From positions 47,052 to 107,929 of the forward strand of contig JAHZFJ010000014.1 in the NCBI GenBank assembly GCA_019421365.1: DNA of 60,878 nucleotides. The letters are read 5' to 3'. The notes under the pieces were generated by a model. The model did no database searches. It worked only from the letters and a program-made list of their open reading frames with translations, and had not been told where the DNA came from. Every line of letters begins with the position of its first letter. Within the stretch, counting starts at the first letter, position 1. Positions 42,639-50,697 of the stretch are shown one piece after another. The stretch comes from Lachnospiraceae bacterium (GTDB taxonomy: Bacteria; Bacillota; Clostridia; Lachnospirales; Lachnospiraceae). Made by a program: the position numbers and the translations under genes.

Positions 42639-42793
42639 GTTCTCATTCACCTTTACATAATATTTATAAAGTTTATTATATCATAACTTTATAAAAATAA
42701 AAGGAATGTGTTAATTTATTTAAAAAAGTACAATTCATAACCATTCTTTGGCTTTTCCATAATCATTTATACACGCTGTTTAGTGCTTGTAAT

Positions 42794-43480
42794 TTATGTA
42801 CATACTCTATTCTCCGTTTTTAGATAATTAATTAATGCCCCCTCTTCTAGTTCTTGTTCATTATAATCAGCAAATAACTCCCCAGAACTTAGAATAATAG
42901 CTCGTGATATAAGACTTTTTACCTCTTCTATTAGATGCGTAGAGAATATAACTGTCTCATCGGGCGTTATTATACTAAGTAATAAGCGATAGAATTCTTC
43001 TTTTATAAAATAATCACTTCCTACGAACGGTTCATCAAGTAAGATATAATCTGCCCCCATCGAAAGAGCAAGTGCAGTATCTAGCTGAATCCGTTCTCCG
43101 TTTGACATCTGTTTAATCTTCTTCTTTCCTTGGAATTTAAAATGTTCCCGTAGTTCTTTAAATCGTTCCTTATTAAACCTTGGGTATTGCATCTGGTAGA
43201 ACTCTAGAAGCTGATTTGAAGAAAACATCATTGGTAGTTGATGAGATGCTCCACCATATGCGATCCGCTCCATATTCTTATGAGTAATCAATTCCCCATC
43301 TAATAGAATCACTCCCTCTTTTAATGGAGCAATCCCTGCAATCGCATGGAGAAGGCTAGTTTTACCAGATCCATTGTTACCAAACAATCCTATCATCTCT
43401 CCCTTATGAATATCTAAGGAGAGCTTATGAATCGCATATGTGGGAAAGTACTGGACTACAATATTCTTAATTTCTAACAT
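42794..43480 (-). CDS. ABC transporter ATP-binding protein (YtrB/YtrE-like), second ATPase
   Basis: 228 residues. Walker A GNNGSGKTS (about 35-43), signature MSNGERIQLDTAL (degenerate, SNGE instead of SGGQ), Walker B YILLDEPF, switch His FSTHLIEEV. Last gene of the GntR-led operon; 11 bp after the 426-aa gene. It is similar to the operon's other ATPase (45537-46244), including the unusual DEPF and the L/S-x-GER signature, so the two probably arose by duplication. Ribosome site AAGGAGG. Confidence 0.88.
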   Translation of the reverse strand: MLEIKNIVVQYFPTYAIHKLSLDIHKGEMIGLFGNNGSGKTSLLHAIAGIAPLKEGVILLDGELITHKNMERIAYGGASHQLPMMFSSNQLLEFYQMQYPRFNKERFKELREHFKFQGKKKIKQMSNGERIQLDTALALSMGADYILLDEPFVGSDYFIKEEFYRLLLSIITPDETVIFSTHLIEEVKSLISRAIILSSGELFADYNEQELEEGALINYLKTENRVCT

Positions 43481-43491
43481 AAAACCCTCCT

Positions 43492-44772
43492 TTACTTAAT
43501 CTGGCAATCTATTATAGAAGAACTTCTAAAACCATTATTTTTTCGATCCATCTTATAGAATGGTACTTCTATATCGTATTTCACACAACTTACTACTTCC
43601 TCATTTTCCATACTTATTAGATACAACACTTTATTACTTAAAGCGTAATTTTCGTCTATTGAAGAAACTAAGAAATATACACCTCCATTATCAAAATAGA
43701 TATCACTAGGATAATCTGATTTTGATAGTTCTGGTATTCGCTCTTTACAGGTCCCATAAGAAACTGTTGTAATAGGCTCTTCATTCATATCATAATAATC
43801 AAATACCTGAACTTGCTCCTTGTATCGCATACACAGATAATTTTCATTAGTATAGAATGCTAAGGCATTCTCTTCGGTTAACATCTTTTCATAAGGAATA
43901 TCAAGAGTAGTAAGTTTACCTGATACAATAACCTTCTCTTCTTCTAAACTATACAAATCAAGCATCAAGTCATAGGTATTCTCTACATAGAGAACTCCTA
44001 TTGCATTCTCTTCTTCCCAAACAACAAGATCAATTACCTTCTTGGTACTGTCACTACTAATTGGTACCTCATATATTAATTTGATATATGGTTCATAGGA
44101 ATCGTTTTTTTTCTTCTTAGGAGTTAATACTTCAAATATTCCCGACTTGCCTTCATATGGACCATCGAAATTCGTATTATTGATTGTAAAATATTCTTTT
44201 CCATTTAATTCAACACAATTGAGGTTTGTTTGAAAAGAATTAATCTTATCATTACTATAGTAACCTTCTCCCCTTTCTTTATTTTCTTCAAGATAATATT
44301 CAGGTTCATCGGTAGTTAGATACGAAAAAGGCACCTCCAAAAACGGTATGTAGTCTTGATCTACGCGTTCCTTTAACCATGTTTTATTATGCCAAAAGCT
44401 TAACCTTAAAGGAAAAGTATATGTATCAAACGTTTCCCTCTGATATCGTTCAGCTAAACCAATTGATATAAGATATACTGTGCTATTATTAGGCGCAACC
44501 GTACTTAGTTCTTCATTCCATTCATAATTTGTATATTTGCCAGATGCATTTTCTACATCCACACAAGGTATTGATACTTCATATTGGGCATTGTTCCAAG
44601 TAGTAAACCAAACTGATACTTCCAAATCCTCTATATCCGATTGTTCCCCTAGAAGCATATATTCTTTCACACTAGCAGTATTCATCTGCCCCGCCGAGTA
44701 GACCAATACACTAATAAAGCAAACAACAGCAACCATGAATATGCTTAACCATAATGGTATAATCCGTTTCAT
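43492..44772 (-). CDS. Membrane-anchored extracytoplasmic protein of the YtrA-type operon
   Basis: 426 residues. One N-terminal transmembrane segment (LWLSIFMVAVVCFISVLVYSAG, about 7-28) with basic start (MKRI), then a long soluble domain, mostly beta, rich in Tyr, Glu and Asn. No lipobox and no recognised domain. It overlaps the upstream gene by 4 nt (ATGA) and is followed 11 bp later by an ATPase gene. Position suggests an accessory sensor or export-complex part outside the membrane. Repeating LY.I..EN and YDLMLDLYS-type stretches hint at a beta-propeller, but this is a guess. Confidence 0.65.
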   Translation of the reverse strand: MKRIIPLWLSIFMVAVVCFISVLVYSAGQMNTASVKEYMLLGEQSDIEDLEVSVWFTTWNNAQYEVSIPCVDVENASGKYTNYEWNEELSTVAPNNSTVYLISIGLAERYQRETFDTYTFPLRLSFWHNKTWLKERVDQDYIPFLEVPFSYLTTDEPEYYLEENKERGEGYYSNDKINSFQTNLNCVELNGKEYFTINNTNFDGPYEGKSGIFEVLTPKKKKNDSYEPYIKLIYEVPISSDSTKKVIDLVVWEEENAIGVLYVENTYDLMLDLYSLEEEKVIVSGKLTTLDIPYEKMLTEENALAFYTNENYLCMRYKEQVQVFDYYDMNEEPITTVSYGTCKERIPELSKSDYPSDIYFDNGGVYFLVSSIDENYALSNKVLYLISMENEEVVSCVKYDIEVPFYKMDRKNNGFRSSSIIDCQIK

Positions 44773-45533
44773 CTGCTTCTCTCCTCTCGCCTATAATACC
44801 AGCTTGTAATAACTTCAAATGTAACCATTGTAGCAATAAATCCAACACAAGCCGGCACTAAAGAATATTGATTACCAAACATGACTTTAGATACTCTGTA
44901 ATATAGTATACTTAAAACCGAAATAATCATATTAATTAGAGAATTATGTCTCCTCAATTGATCCTTCCATTGACATGCTAATCCAAAGGCCAATGTAATT
45001 ATCAATACTATCACATCAATCATTCTAGGGAGATTAGTAATCGGATAACATCTACGTAAAAAGCTAGATTGTGCCCATGTATTTACTATCATATCAGGTT
45101 CAAGCATATTACTAGGGAGTATTGCCCTATATAATCCTGCTCCTATTATTAGAATGAATAATTCGTACATCCATAGACTAAATAGTACAATACACAGAAA
45201 TATAAATTGCAAAACTACTTGTTCAGAAAATCGAATTGGGATATGATAAAATTCTCGATCAATTTGAGCATAGCCGTATAGAATCGCGGCTCCAACTAAT
45301 ACAATCCCCACTAAGAAAATAGTTCCTAGATGATTCTGATCTAAGATCTCATTATAAAAATACGGTATATTTCTTATGTAATAATTCACACTAAGCTTTT
45401 TGACACTCAATAACTTCCATATAATTATTCCAAGTTGACTAATGGCAAGCGCTACGAACAAGAAACCTAACATCTTCTTATATAGACGGATCTGTAAGGT
45501 AAGAAAAGATATGTATCGTCTAACTTTTATCAT
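44769..45533 (-). CDS. Integral membrane protein, ABC permease component
   Basis: 254 residues with six to seven hydrophobic helices (about 18-38, 65-85, 98-125, 160-180, 190-205, 218-240) and no conserved motif I recognise. Sits between the first ATPase gene (3-bp gap) and the anchored protein gene (4-nt overlap), so it is probably the membrane partner of one ATPase. YtrC/YtrD-type proteins of Bacillus have the same place. Confidence 0.68.
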   Translation of the reverse strand: MIKVRRYISFLTLQIRLYKKMLGFLFVALAISQLGIIIWKLLSVKKLSVNYYIRNIPYFYNEILDQNHLGTIFLVGIVLVGAAILYGYAQIDREFYHIPIRFSEQVVLQFIFLCIVLFSLWMYELFILIIGAGLYRAILPSNMLEPDMIVNTWAQSSFLRRCYPITNLPRMIDVIVLIITLAFGLACQWKDQLRRHNSLINMIISVLSILYYRVSKVMFGNQYSLVPACVGFIATMVTFEVITSWYYRREERSR

Positions 45534-45536
45534 AAT

Positions 45537-46244
45537 TTAACAATCCCCTCTCTTGCTAGAAATCCAATCGACTAGACGTGTTGGCCTCTCTTGTTCATTG
45601 AATTCACACATATCAAGATCACCAATCAATTTTCCTTGATCTAATAATAATACTCTACCAACAAAATATTGAATTTCTTCTAGTAGATGTGTTGATAAAA
45701 TCAACGTCTCTTCATCCGTCAATATACTTAGTAACATCTGATAGAACTCCTGTCTCCTAAAATAATCCGTTGTAGAAAATGGCTCATCTAATAAGATATA
45801 TGGAGCCCCTTGGCATAACGCTAATATGGTTTCAAACTGACTTCTCTCTCCTAATGAATAGGAGAAGAGATGCCTACTATATGTAAAATCAAAGAACTTC
45901 ATTAATTGCTCAAAACGTTCTTCTGAGAAATTCGTATATATACTTTTATATGCAGATATATAATCATAGGCACTCCATTCACTAAAACAAGAACCTTCGC
46001 AGGTGGAAAATGCAAAAAGTAGCCTGTCATATTCATTATCTTTTTCATATAATCGCTTTCCCTTTTCTATGATATAACCTTTTGACGGGTGACATAGACC
46101 TAATATACATTTCATTAGTGTCGTTTTCCCTGCCCCATTACCCCCAAGTAAACCTACAATCTCACCTTTATCTATAGTAAATTGAATATCCGATAATATT
46201 TTCTTGTGACTGTAACTCCTAGATATGTGTTGAATCTCTAACAT
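45537..46244 (-). CDS. ABC transporter ATP-binding protein (YtrB/YtrE-like), first ATPase
   Basis: 235 residues from ATG 46242-46244. The ATG at 46265 is rejected because the AGAAGGGGGAG ribosome site lies between the two. Walker A GGNGAGKTT (about 36-44), signature YSLGERSQFETIL, Walker B YILLDEPF, switch His LSTHLLEEI. Drives the exporter or sensor made by the neighbouring membrane proteins. Confidence 0.88.
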   Translation of the reverse strand: MLEIQHISRSYSHKKILSDIQFTIDKGEIVGLLGGNGAGKTTLMKCILGLCHPSKGYIIEKGKRLYEKDNEYDRLLFAFSTCEGSCFSEWSAYDYISAYKSIYTNFSEERFEQLMKFFDFTYSRHLFSYSLGERSQFETILALCQGAPYILLDEPFSTTDYFRRQEFYQMLLSILTDEETLILSTHLLEEIQYFVGRVLLLDQGKLIGDLDMCEFNEQERPTRLVDWISSKRGDC

Positions 46245-46293
46245 GATACTCCCCCTTCTGAACAATGTGTGTAATTATTCAGTTGATAATTTA

Positions 46294-47073
46294 CTAACAA
46301 ATCGTAACTTTTCGAAGAATATATATACTCCTGTATACAACGGCTATAGTTGCAACAGGCACAAGCAAGAAAGACAATATTCCATAACATACATAACTAT
46401 AACCGGCTATGAAACCTAGCACCAAAACACATACGGTAATGAACCTTTTTTCTTTACTATGTATCAGTAGCATAATTAAGAAAATTATCGCTGGCAGTAA
46501 AACACTAAGAAATATTAAAGGGAGAAAGAAAACTGGTTGCTTCAATGGAATCACTATTTTTATATATTCATGATTTATAAACTGACTCCACTGTTCACTC
46601 GCTTTTTGATACTTCTGCGTCAATCCTAGGTAGGTAAGGTAATTGATTCCTAATAATATAATTTGACTTAACCATATCCCAATCATAAAAAGGATACTTG
46701 GCATTAACTTGATTAGATAAAGACTTTTCTTATTAACAGGTAATCTTAACCAAGTATATATAGTTGAATTCCCTGTATAATGCCTCATTAATAGCCATGC
46801 TGGAACACTTCCCACAAAAATCCATGCCATACTACAAATCAGAGGAATACCACATGCGGTAATAAATTTTGCAAAAGGATACGCAGTATAATATACATAG
46901 TTTGTTTGCTCATCTAGAATATATAAATCTGGATTGTAAAGAGTGCTATTGGACAATATTATTACCTGGATTATTAATCCAATACCAAACCACGCAAGCA
47001 ATACAATAGCTATAATACGATATATTTTCCTAGAATCCATTCGTACAAGACTGGTTACTAATTGCCTGTTCAT
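46294..47073 (-). CDS. Integral membrane protein, ABC permease component
   Basis: 259 residues, six to seven helices (IIAIVLLAWFGIGLIIQVIIL near the start; PLIFLSVLLPAIIFLIMLLI; FLLVPVATIAVVYRSIYI at the end). Start: ATG 47071-47073, which shares its A with the stop of the GntR gene (TAATG), with AAGGAGA ahead; the longer frame to 47091 is rejected. The coupling ties permease output to regulator translation. Similar in role to YtrC/D. Confidence 0.72.
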   Translation of the reverse strand: MNRQLVTSLVRMDSRKIYRIIAIVLLAWFGIGLIIQVIILSNSTLYNPDLYILDEQTNYVYYTAYPFAKFITACGIPLICSMAWIFVGSVPAWLLMRHYTGNSTIYTWLRLPVNKKSLYLIKLMPSILFMIGIWLSQIILLGINYLTYLGLTQKYQKASEQWSQFINHEYIKIVIPLKQPVFFLPLIFLSVLLPAIIFLIMLLIHSKEKRFITVCVLVLGFIAGYSYVCYGILSFLLVPVATIAVVYRSIYILRKVTIC

Positions 47074-47453
47074 TACTCTGTCTCCTTCCATATACCTTCA
47101 ATCAACCCCATTAATTCTTCGTGTTCTATATTCGTAGCTTTCATAGCCTTTACATAACGTTTTGTTTCTTCATAAACTAATTCCTTTTGTATCCGTATAC
47201 AATCTTTGATTGTGTATTGCAGTATGCTTTTTGCTCCTGTTGATGAATGAATCAATCCCTCATCTTCCAATAACCTATATGCCTTCTGAACCGTATTCGG
47301 ATTAACTTTTAATAATGCGGATAAAGTACGCCTCGATGGGAGTTCCATACTAGGTTCTACAGCATCGGTTACAATTTTAATCTTAACATATCGAATAATT
47401 TGCTCATAAATTGGGCTAAAATCATCTAATATTAATTCTGTAAAATCTAACAT
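47073..47453 (-). CDS. GntR-family regulator, YtrA subfamily
   Basis: 126 residues. Winged helix at the N-terminus (IYEQIIRYVKIKIV...ELPSRRTLSALLKVNPNTVQKAYRLLEDEGLIHS, about 14-70) and only a short ~50-residue tail for dimerisation, the YtrA subfamily layout. First gene of a six-gene operon with two ABC ATPases, two permease-like proteins and one anchored protein. In Bacillus the ytr operon answers to cell-wall-active antibiotics; the same trigger here is inference. A 13-bp inverted repeat covers the promoter, so it should repress itself. Ribosome site AGGAGGT. Confidence 0.9.
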   Translation of the reverse strand: MLDFTELILDDFSPIYEQIIRYVKIKIVTDAVEPSMELPSRRTLSALLKVNPNTVQKAYRLLEDEGLIHSSTGAKSILQYTIKDCIRIQKELVYEETKRYVKAMKATNIEHEELMGLIEGIWKETE

Positions 47454-47496
47454 AGTACCTCCTTCTTCAGTAACTGTATCAGTAGTATAATACGCT

Positions 47497-47535
47497 TTAC
47501 AACTGTATTATATTACCAATACAGTTGTAAGTCAA
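47497..47535 (-). promoter_or_regulatory. Promoter covered by a long GntR/YtrA-type operator
   Basis: Minus strand: TTGACT (47530-47535), 17-bp spacer, TATAAT (47507-47512). The inverted repeat TTACAACTGTATT (47497-47509) / AATACAGTTGTAA (47518-47530), 8-bp spacer, spans the -10 and the whole spacer. A further half-site like sequence (TAACTGTATCAG) lies at 47471-47482. Confidence 0.82.
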
Positions 47536-47547
47536 TAATTTACTTTA

Positions 47548-47600
47548 CAAGAAATGCCAGTATATGTAACATCTACTGTTACTTATACTGGCATTTCTTG
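47548..47600. terminator. Hairpin terminator behind the AIM24-like gene
   Basis: Perfect 17-bp stem, CAAGAAATGCCAGTATA (47548-47564) / complement (47584-47600); the loop itself can pair (GTAACA/TGTTAC). No long T run follows on either strand. Lies 35 bp past the stop. Confidence 0.6.
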
Positions 47601-47634
47601 TATAACTATTCTATTCACTACAATTGCTTTATTA

Positions 47635-48312
47635 TTATGAAGATGGCATAAAACCTCTTATTGAAGCAGCCACATTACTAATTGGCATCGTCTGTAATAT
47701 AACTCTTCCTGGACCTGATACTACGGTATTGAAGATTCCTTCTCCTCCAAATAACATATTCTTTACTCCAGGTACTGCCTGAATCTCCATTGAACAAGTT
47801 GCATCCATTGCAGCCAAATACCCTGTATCTATGACAATCGATTGTCCTGCCTCTAGGTTATATTCCACCATATGGCCATCCATCTCAACGAAAGCTTTTC
47901 CTCTTCCAGATAAACGTTGCATAATAAATCCTTCTCCGCCGAAGAAACCTGTACTTAATTTCTTCCGAAAATGTACCGATAATTCCACGCTAGCTTCTGA
48001 TGCAAGAAAAGCAGACTTCTGAACAATAATATCTCTTCCTGGCTCAAGATCAAATACACGAATGGAACCTGGGAAACTTGATGCAAAAGCTATCATTCCC
48101 GGCCCGCCTTGTGCAGTGTAGATATTTTGGAACAATGCTTCGCCTGCAAACATTCTTCCTAAAGCTTTACCAACTCCTCCATTTGATGTTGTTTCCATCT
48201 TCATGTTAGGAGACATCCAAGCCATGGAGCCTCTTTCTGTAATCATTCTCTCTCCCGGATCTAAATGGCAGATCACAACAGGTAGCGAATCTCCTTGTAA
48301 TTCATATTTCAT
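47635..48312 (-). CDS. AIM24/TIGR00266-family protein
   Basis: 225 residues from ATG 48310-48312 (AGGAGGAAG ribosome site 5 nt ahead; the frame is open to 48417 but without support). A beta-sandwich protein with the family's repeating Gly-rich blocks: LDPGERMITERGSMAWMSPNM, FAGEALFQNIYTAQGGPGMIAFAS, FFGGEGFIMQRLSGRGKAFVEM, MLFGGEGIFNTVVSGPGRVILQTMP. Family members in bacteria have no settled function; the mitochondrial relative Aim24 supports inner-membrane organisation. Cytosolic; single gene. Confidence 0.9.
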   Translation of the reverse strand: MKYELQGDSLPVVICHLDPGERMITERGSMAWMSPNMKMETTSNGGVGKALGRMFAGEALFQNIYTAQGGPGMIAFASSFPGSIRVFDLEPGRDIIVQKSAFLASEASVELSVHFRKKLSTGFFGGEGFIMQRLSGRGKAFVEMDGHMVEYNLEAGQSIVIDTGYLAAMDATCSMEIQAVPGVKNMLFGGEGIFNTVVSGPGRVILQTMPISNVAASIRGFMPSS

Positions 48313-48599
48313 ATACTTCCTCCTCTTTATATTTAATTCTATCATGCTCCTATAGCACAACATCTTTTTTATAGAACCAGATATTGTTATTATATAATGC
48401 GACGTTTTTAATGACAAGTTGATAATTGGTAACTTTCGTTATATGCTAGTATTTACCTGTTTTATACTATGTCCTCTCTAGTTGTCTGAAACATAGTATT
48501 CAAATATCCTTCCCGTAAGTTGAAATCAAATGATTCTACTACATAGTAACAAGTATCTATTTGAAACATAGGATAAATAAAAAGAGAATACGTGGTGCT

Positions 48600-48956
48600 A
48601 TGATAACTGAAAGATACATTGTTAATATATTCGGAATAAATACACAATATTATACAGATGAATATGTTGCATATCTGTGGGAACAAAGTGCAGACGAAGA
48701 ATATAAAAGTAGCTCTATATATGTAACCGCTCTAATTGATGCCAGAAGTCTTGTATGTGGAGAAATTAGAGGGTGTGATTTAGGAGATACGGCATATGTT
48801 ATAACCTGTCTAAGAAATCCAGTTGATTCTCCGAATAAAAATGATTACTGGAATGCATTTAGACGTGTCATGATTTCTATTAGAGAAAAATTATCTAATC
48901 CAAGTATGACAGTTACCATTCAGGAAACAGAATATTATTTCTTCCTAAAAGAATAG
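48600..48956 (+). CDS. Hypothetical protein, 118 aa
   Basis: Begins MITERYIVNIFGINTQYY. The frame is open to a TTG at 48561, but no ribosome site fits that. AAAGAGA lies 13 nt before ATG 48600 and GGTG 3 nt before it, so initiation is weak. Alternating hydrophobic and polar residues, no membrane segment, no recognised family (features: YLWEQSADEEYKSSS, EIRGCDLGDTAYVITCL). Followed at once by a terminator, so it is transcribed alone. Called a gene on length, codon use and the terminator. Confidence 0.55.
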   Translation: MITERYIVNIFGINTQYYTDEYVAYLWEQSADEEYKSSSIYVTALIDARSLVCGEIRGCDLGDTAYVITCLRNPVDSPNKNDYWNAFRRVMISIREKLSNPSMTVTIQETEYYFFLKE

Positions 48957-48961
48957 TGAAA

Positions 48962-48987
48962 ACAAGTGGGGGGTCCACTTGTCTTTT
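48962..48987 (+). terminator. Terminator of the 118-aa gene
   Basis: 8-bp stem ACAAGTGG (48962-48969) / CCACTTGT (48975-48982), G-rich loop, then CTTTTCCC. Confidence 0.65.
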
Positions 48988-49141
48988 CCCTTGTACAAGC
49001 AATATTTCTCGTGGACGCCCCTATATGATTCTCGCATAATTAAGAAAAAATAATTAAGTAAACTTCATTACTAAGCATAACTTACTTATTCCTACACATA
49101 CTATTTTTAGATAATATATTGTAAAAACGAGGTGAGTAGCT

Positions 49142-49303
49142 ATGTCATACGTAGACCCTAAATTGCAACATCAATTTGAAACTTTGTCCATCGATTTAAA
49201 GAATGCCATTCTAGAACGTAACGTACAGATTTATGAGATAACTGATCTGATTCAGGTACTTAATGATATTACGAAAGAAGATAAACCTAATACTCTAACT
49301 TAA
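49142..49303 (+). CDS. Small conserved-type protein, 53 aa
   Basis: ATG 49142-49144 to TAA 49301-49303, ribosome site GAGGTGAG 5 nt upstream. Begins MSYVDPKLQHQFETLS and continues DLKNAILERNVQIYEITDLIQVL: an all-helical, acidic small protein. It resembles a small family I have seen in other Lachnospiraceae, which has no proven function. Its stop codon overlaps the stop of the frameshifted ORF on the other strand by 2 nt. Confidence 0.7.
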   Translation: MSYVDPKLQHQFETLSIDLKNAILERNVQIYEITDLIQVLNDITKEDKPNTLT

Positions 49304-49647
49304 TTCTCTTCTTTCCACTGTGGTGCTACTGACACCACAAAGACATACTCGCAAATCTGCTTATCACCAAATTCACAGGTTACTCGAAATCCTCTATAAG
49401 ATAGATTCGTATAGGCTTCTGAACTTGAGCTTAAGAATAACGCAGTATGCAGCCCGAAATCAATATAATAGTTCCCGTCCTCACCAATTCTTACCGCTCG
49501 TTCAATTGCCCCAATTGATTTGTATTGTTGTTCACCATCTTCTGTAATCAGATAATCTGTTATATAGATTTTGGTAGGAACTGCGTCTTCTATAGTTAGG
49601 CATCTCCATAATCTTTTATCTGCACTTCCTTCAATTGTTCGTCCGTA
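49300..49647 (-). pseudogene. Out-of-frame 3' part of the lipoprotein gene
   Basis: A minus-strand frame open from 49647 to TAA 49300-49302. From about 49600 it reads like real protein: LTIEDAVPTKIYITDYLITEDGEQQY, then AVRIGEDGNYYIDFG and FRVTCEFGDKQICEYVFVVSVAPQW. It contains no ATG, GTG or TTG that could start it. It continues directly from the end of the 336-aa lipoprotein (49596) with a -1 shift (GDA, then LTIEDA), so the lipoprotein gene was probably longer (about 435 codons) and is now frameshifted, or a programmed or sequencing shift is present. Confidence 0.65.
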
Positions 49648-50606
49648 TTATATTCTTGCTTATCGATTTCCTCCTCTTCTAACAGATGGACTTCTGTCTC
49701 ACTTACTTTATTAAATTCTAGATTCCCATACCCACGTTCTGGAACAAAGGAATTCCTATATTTAAGAAGTACTATCTTATTCAAGCTATTAAAAGTAATT
49801 GGGTTTTCAGCTTGATATACACTCAAATTAATTCTATATGTACCAAATCCAAATCCATGTAAAGAGAGCAATTCGAATGTGCCGTTCTGATTAAGATCTG
49901 CCACACAAGTCTTTTCTAATGAATCCAGAATCCGATATGCTTTCCCTTCATAAATTAAATATGTTCCAGCATCTTTTCCTTGTTTTGTATAGGCACTATA
50001 CGCCAAGATGTTCGTCTTCTCATATAGATCACTAATCCAATGCTTTACGACTATATCGCTCACTTCAATAGACACTTTATCTTCCGTATCCTGTTCGATA
50101 TAACCGCTAAATTGGTCATTGTCCCTTATTAGTTGTAATACTTCTTCACTAGATAATACCCCTTCTTCCATCTCCATATCCTGATAGTTTCTAACGATAG
50201 AAACAAACACATTATCTCCTGCACAAGCTACTTGAATACGATTATCCCCATTCGTATAGTGATTGTAAGTATATCCCCCTACAATCTCTTCTAGGAATAA
50301 TCGATATCCCTGCTTAATTAGTGAATCTTGATATTCCTTCAATCTTGTAGCATCCATGTCATAGCATATGTATGTATTATTTAATTTAACTGCTACAGCT
50401 CCTGGTAATACGGTTGCATCCTCTCCAAATTCTAGGTTTAGGTCTTGATCTGGAATTGGTTCTGAATCTTCCTCTTCGGTGTTAGAATAACTCTCCTCAT
50501 TTTTTCCTTCCTTCTTGCTACATGATATCAATACTGCACTAAGCGTTAGAATATAAGATAAATAGAGAATCTTATTTATCCATTTCTTTTTATTCAAACT
50601 CCTCAC
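49596..50606 (-). CDS. Lipoprotein of unknown function, possibly truncated by frameshift
   Basis: 336 residues from GTG 50604-50606, with GAGG-type sites around it, so the exact start is uncertain. Lipoprotein signal (NKILYLSYILTLSAVLISCSKK, Cys near 29), then an acidic linker (EESYSNTEEEDSEPIPDQD) and a beta-rich domain. It includes TCVADLNQNGTFELLSLHGFGFGTYRI, a pattern like Asp-rich calcium-binding or FG-GAP-type repeats. No family recognised. The stop at 49596 is followed by an out-of-frame continuation with coding character. Confidence 0.7.
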   Translation of the reverse strand: MRSLNKKKWINKILYLSYILTLSAVLISCSKKEGKNEESYSNTEEEDSEPIPDQDLNLEFGEDATVLPGAVAVKLNNTYICYDMDATRLKEYQDSLIKQGYRLFLEEIVGGYTYNHYTNGDNRIQVACAGDNVFVSIVRNYQDMEMEEGVLSSEEVLQLIRDNDQFSGYIEQDTEDKVSIEVSDIVVKHWISDLYEKTNILAYSAYTKQGKDAGTYLIYEGKAYRILDSLEKTCVADLNQNGTFELLSLHGFGFGTYRINLSVYQAENPITFNSLNKIVLLKYRNSFVPERGYGNLEFNKVSETEVHLLEEEEIDKQEYNTDEQLKEVQIKDYGDA

Positions 50607-50697
50607 CTCACTTATTAGATAATGTTATAAAGCCTCCAGATTATTCCAGTAGTATATTTTCACACTATCACAATAGTCTAGAGGCGTCAATATGATA

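Noticed and set aside
48462..48686. 74-codon minus-strand ORF overlapping the 118-aa gene
   Set aside because: No ribosome site and low-complexity Tyr/Ile/Cys-rich product; overlaps a better-supported gene.
49320..49547. 75-codon plus-strand ORF
   Set aside because: Antisense to the frameshifted lipoprotein tail, which has clear coding character; no ribosome site.
50632..50685. Hairpin GCCTCCAGA/TCTAGAGGC as terminator of the DAO-Rieske gene
   Set aside because: Large loop, a mismatch and no T run.
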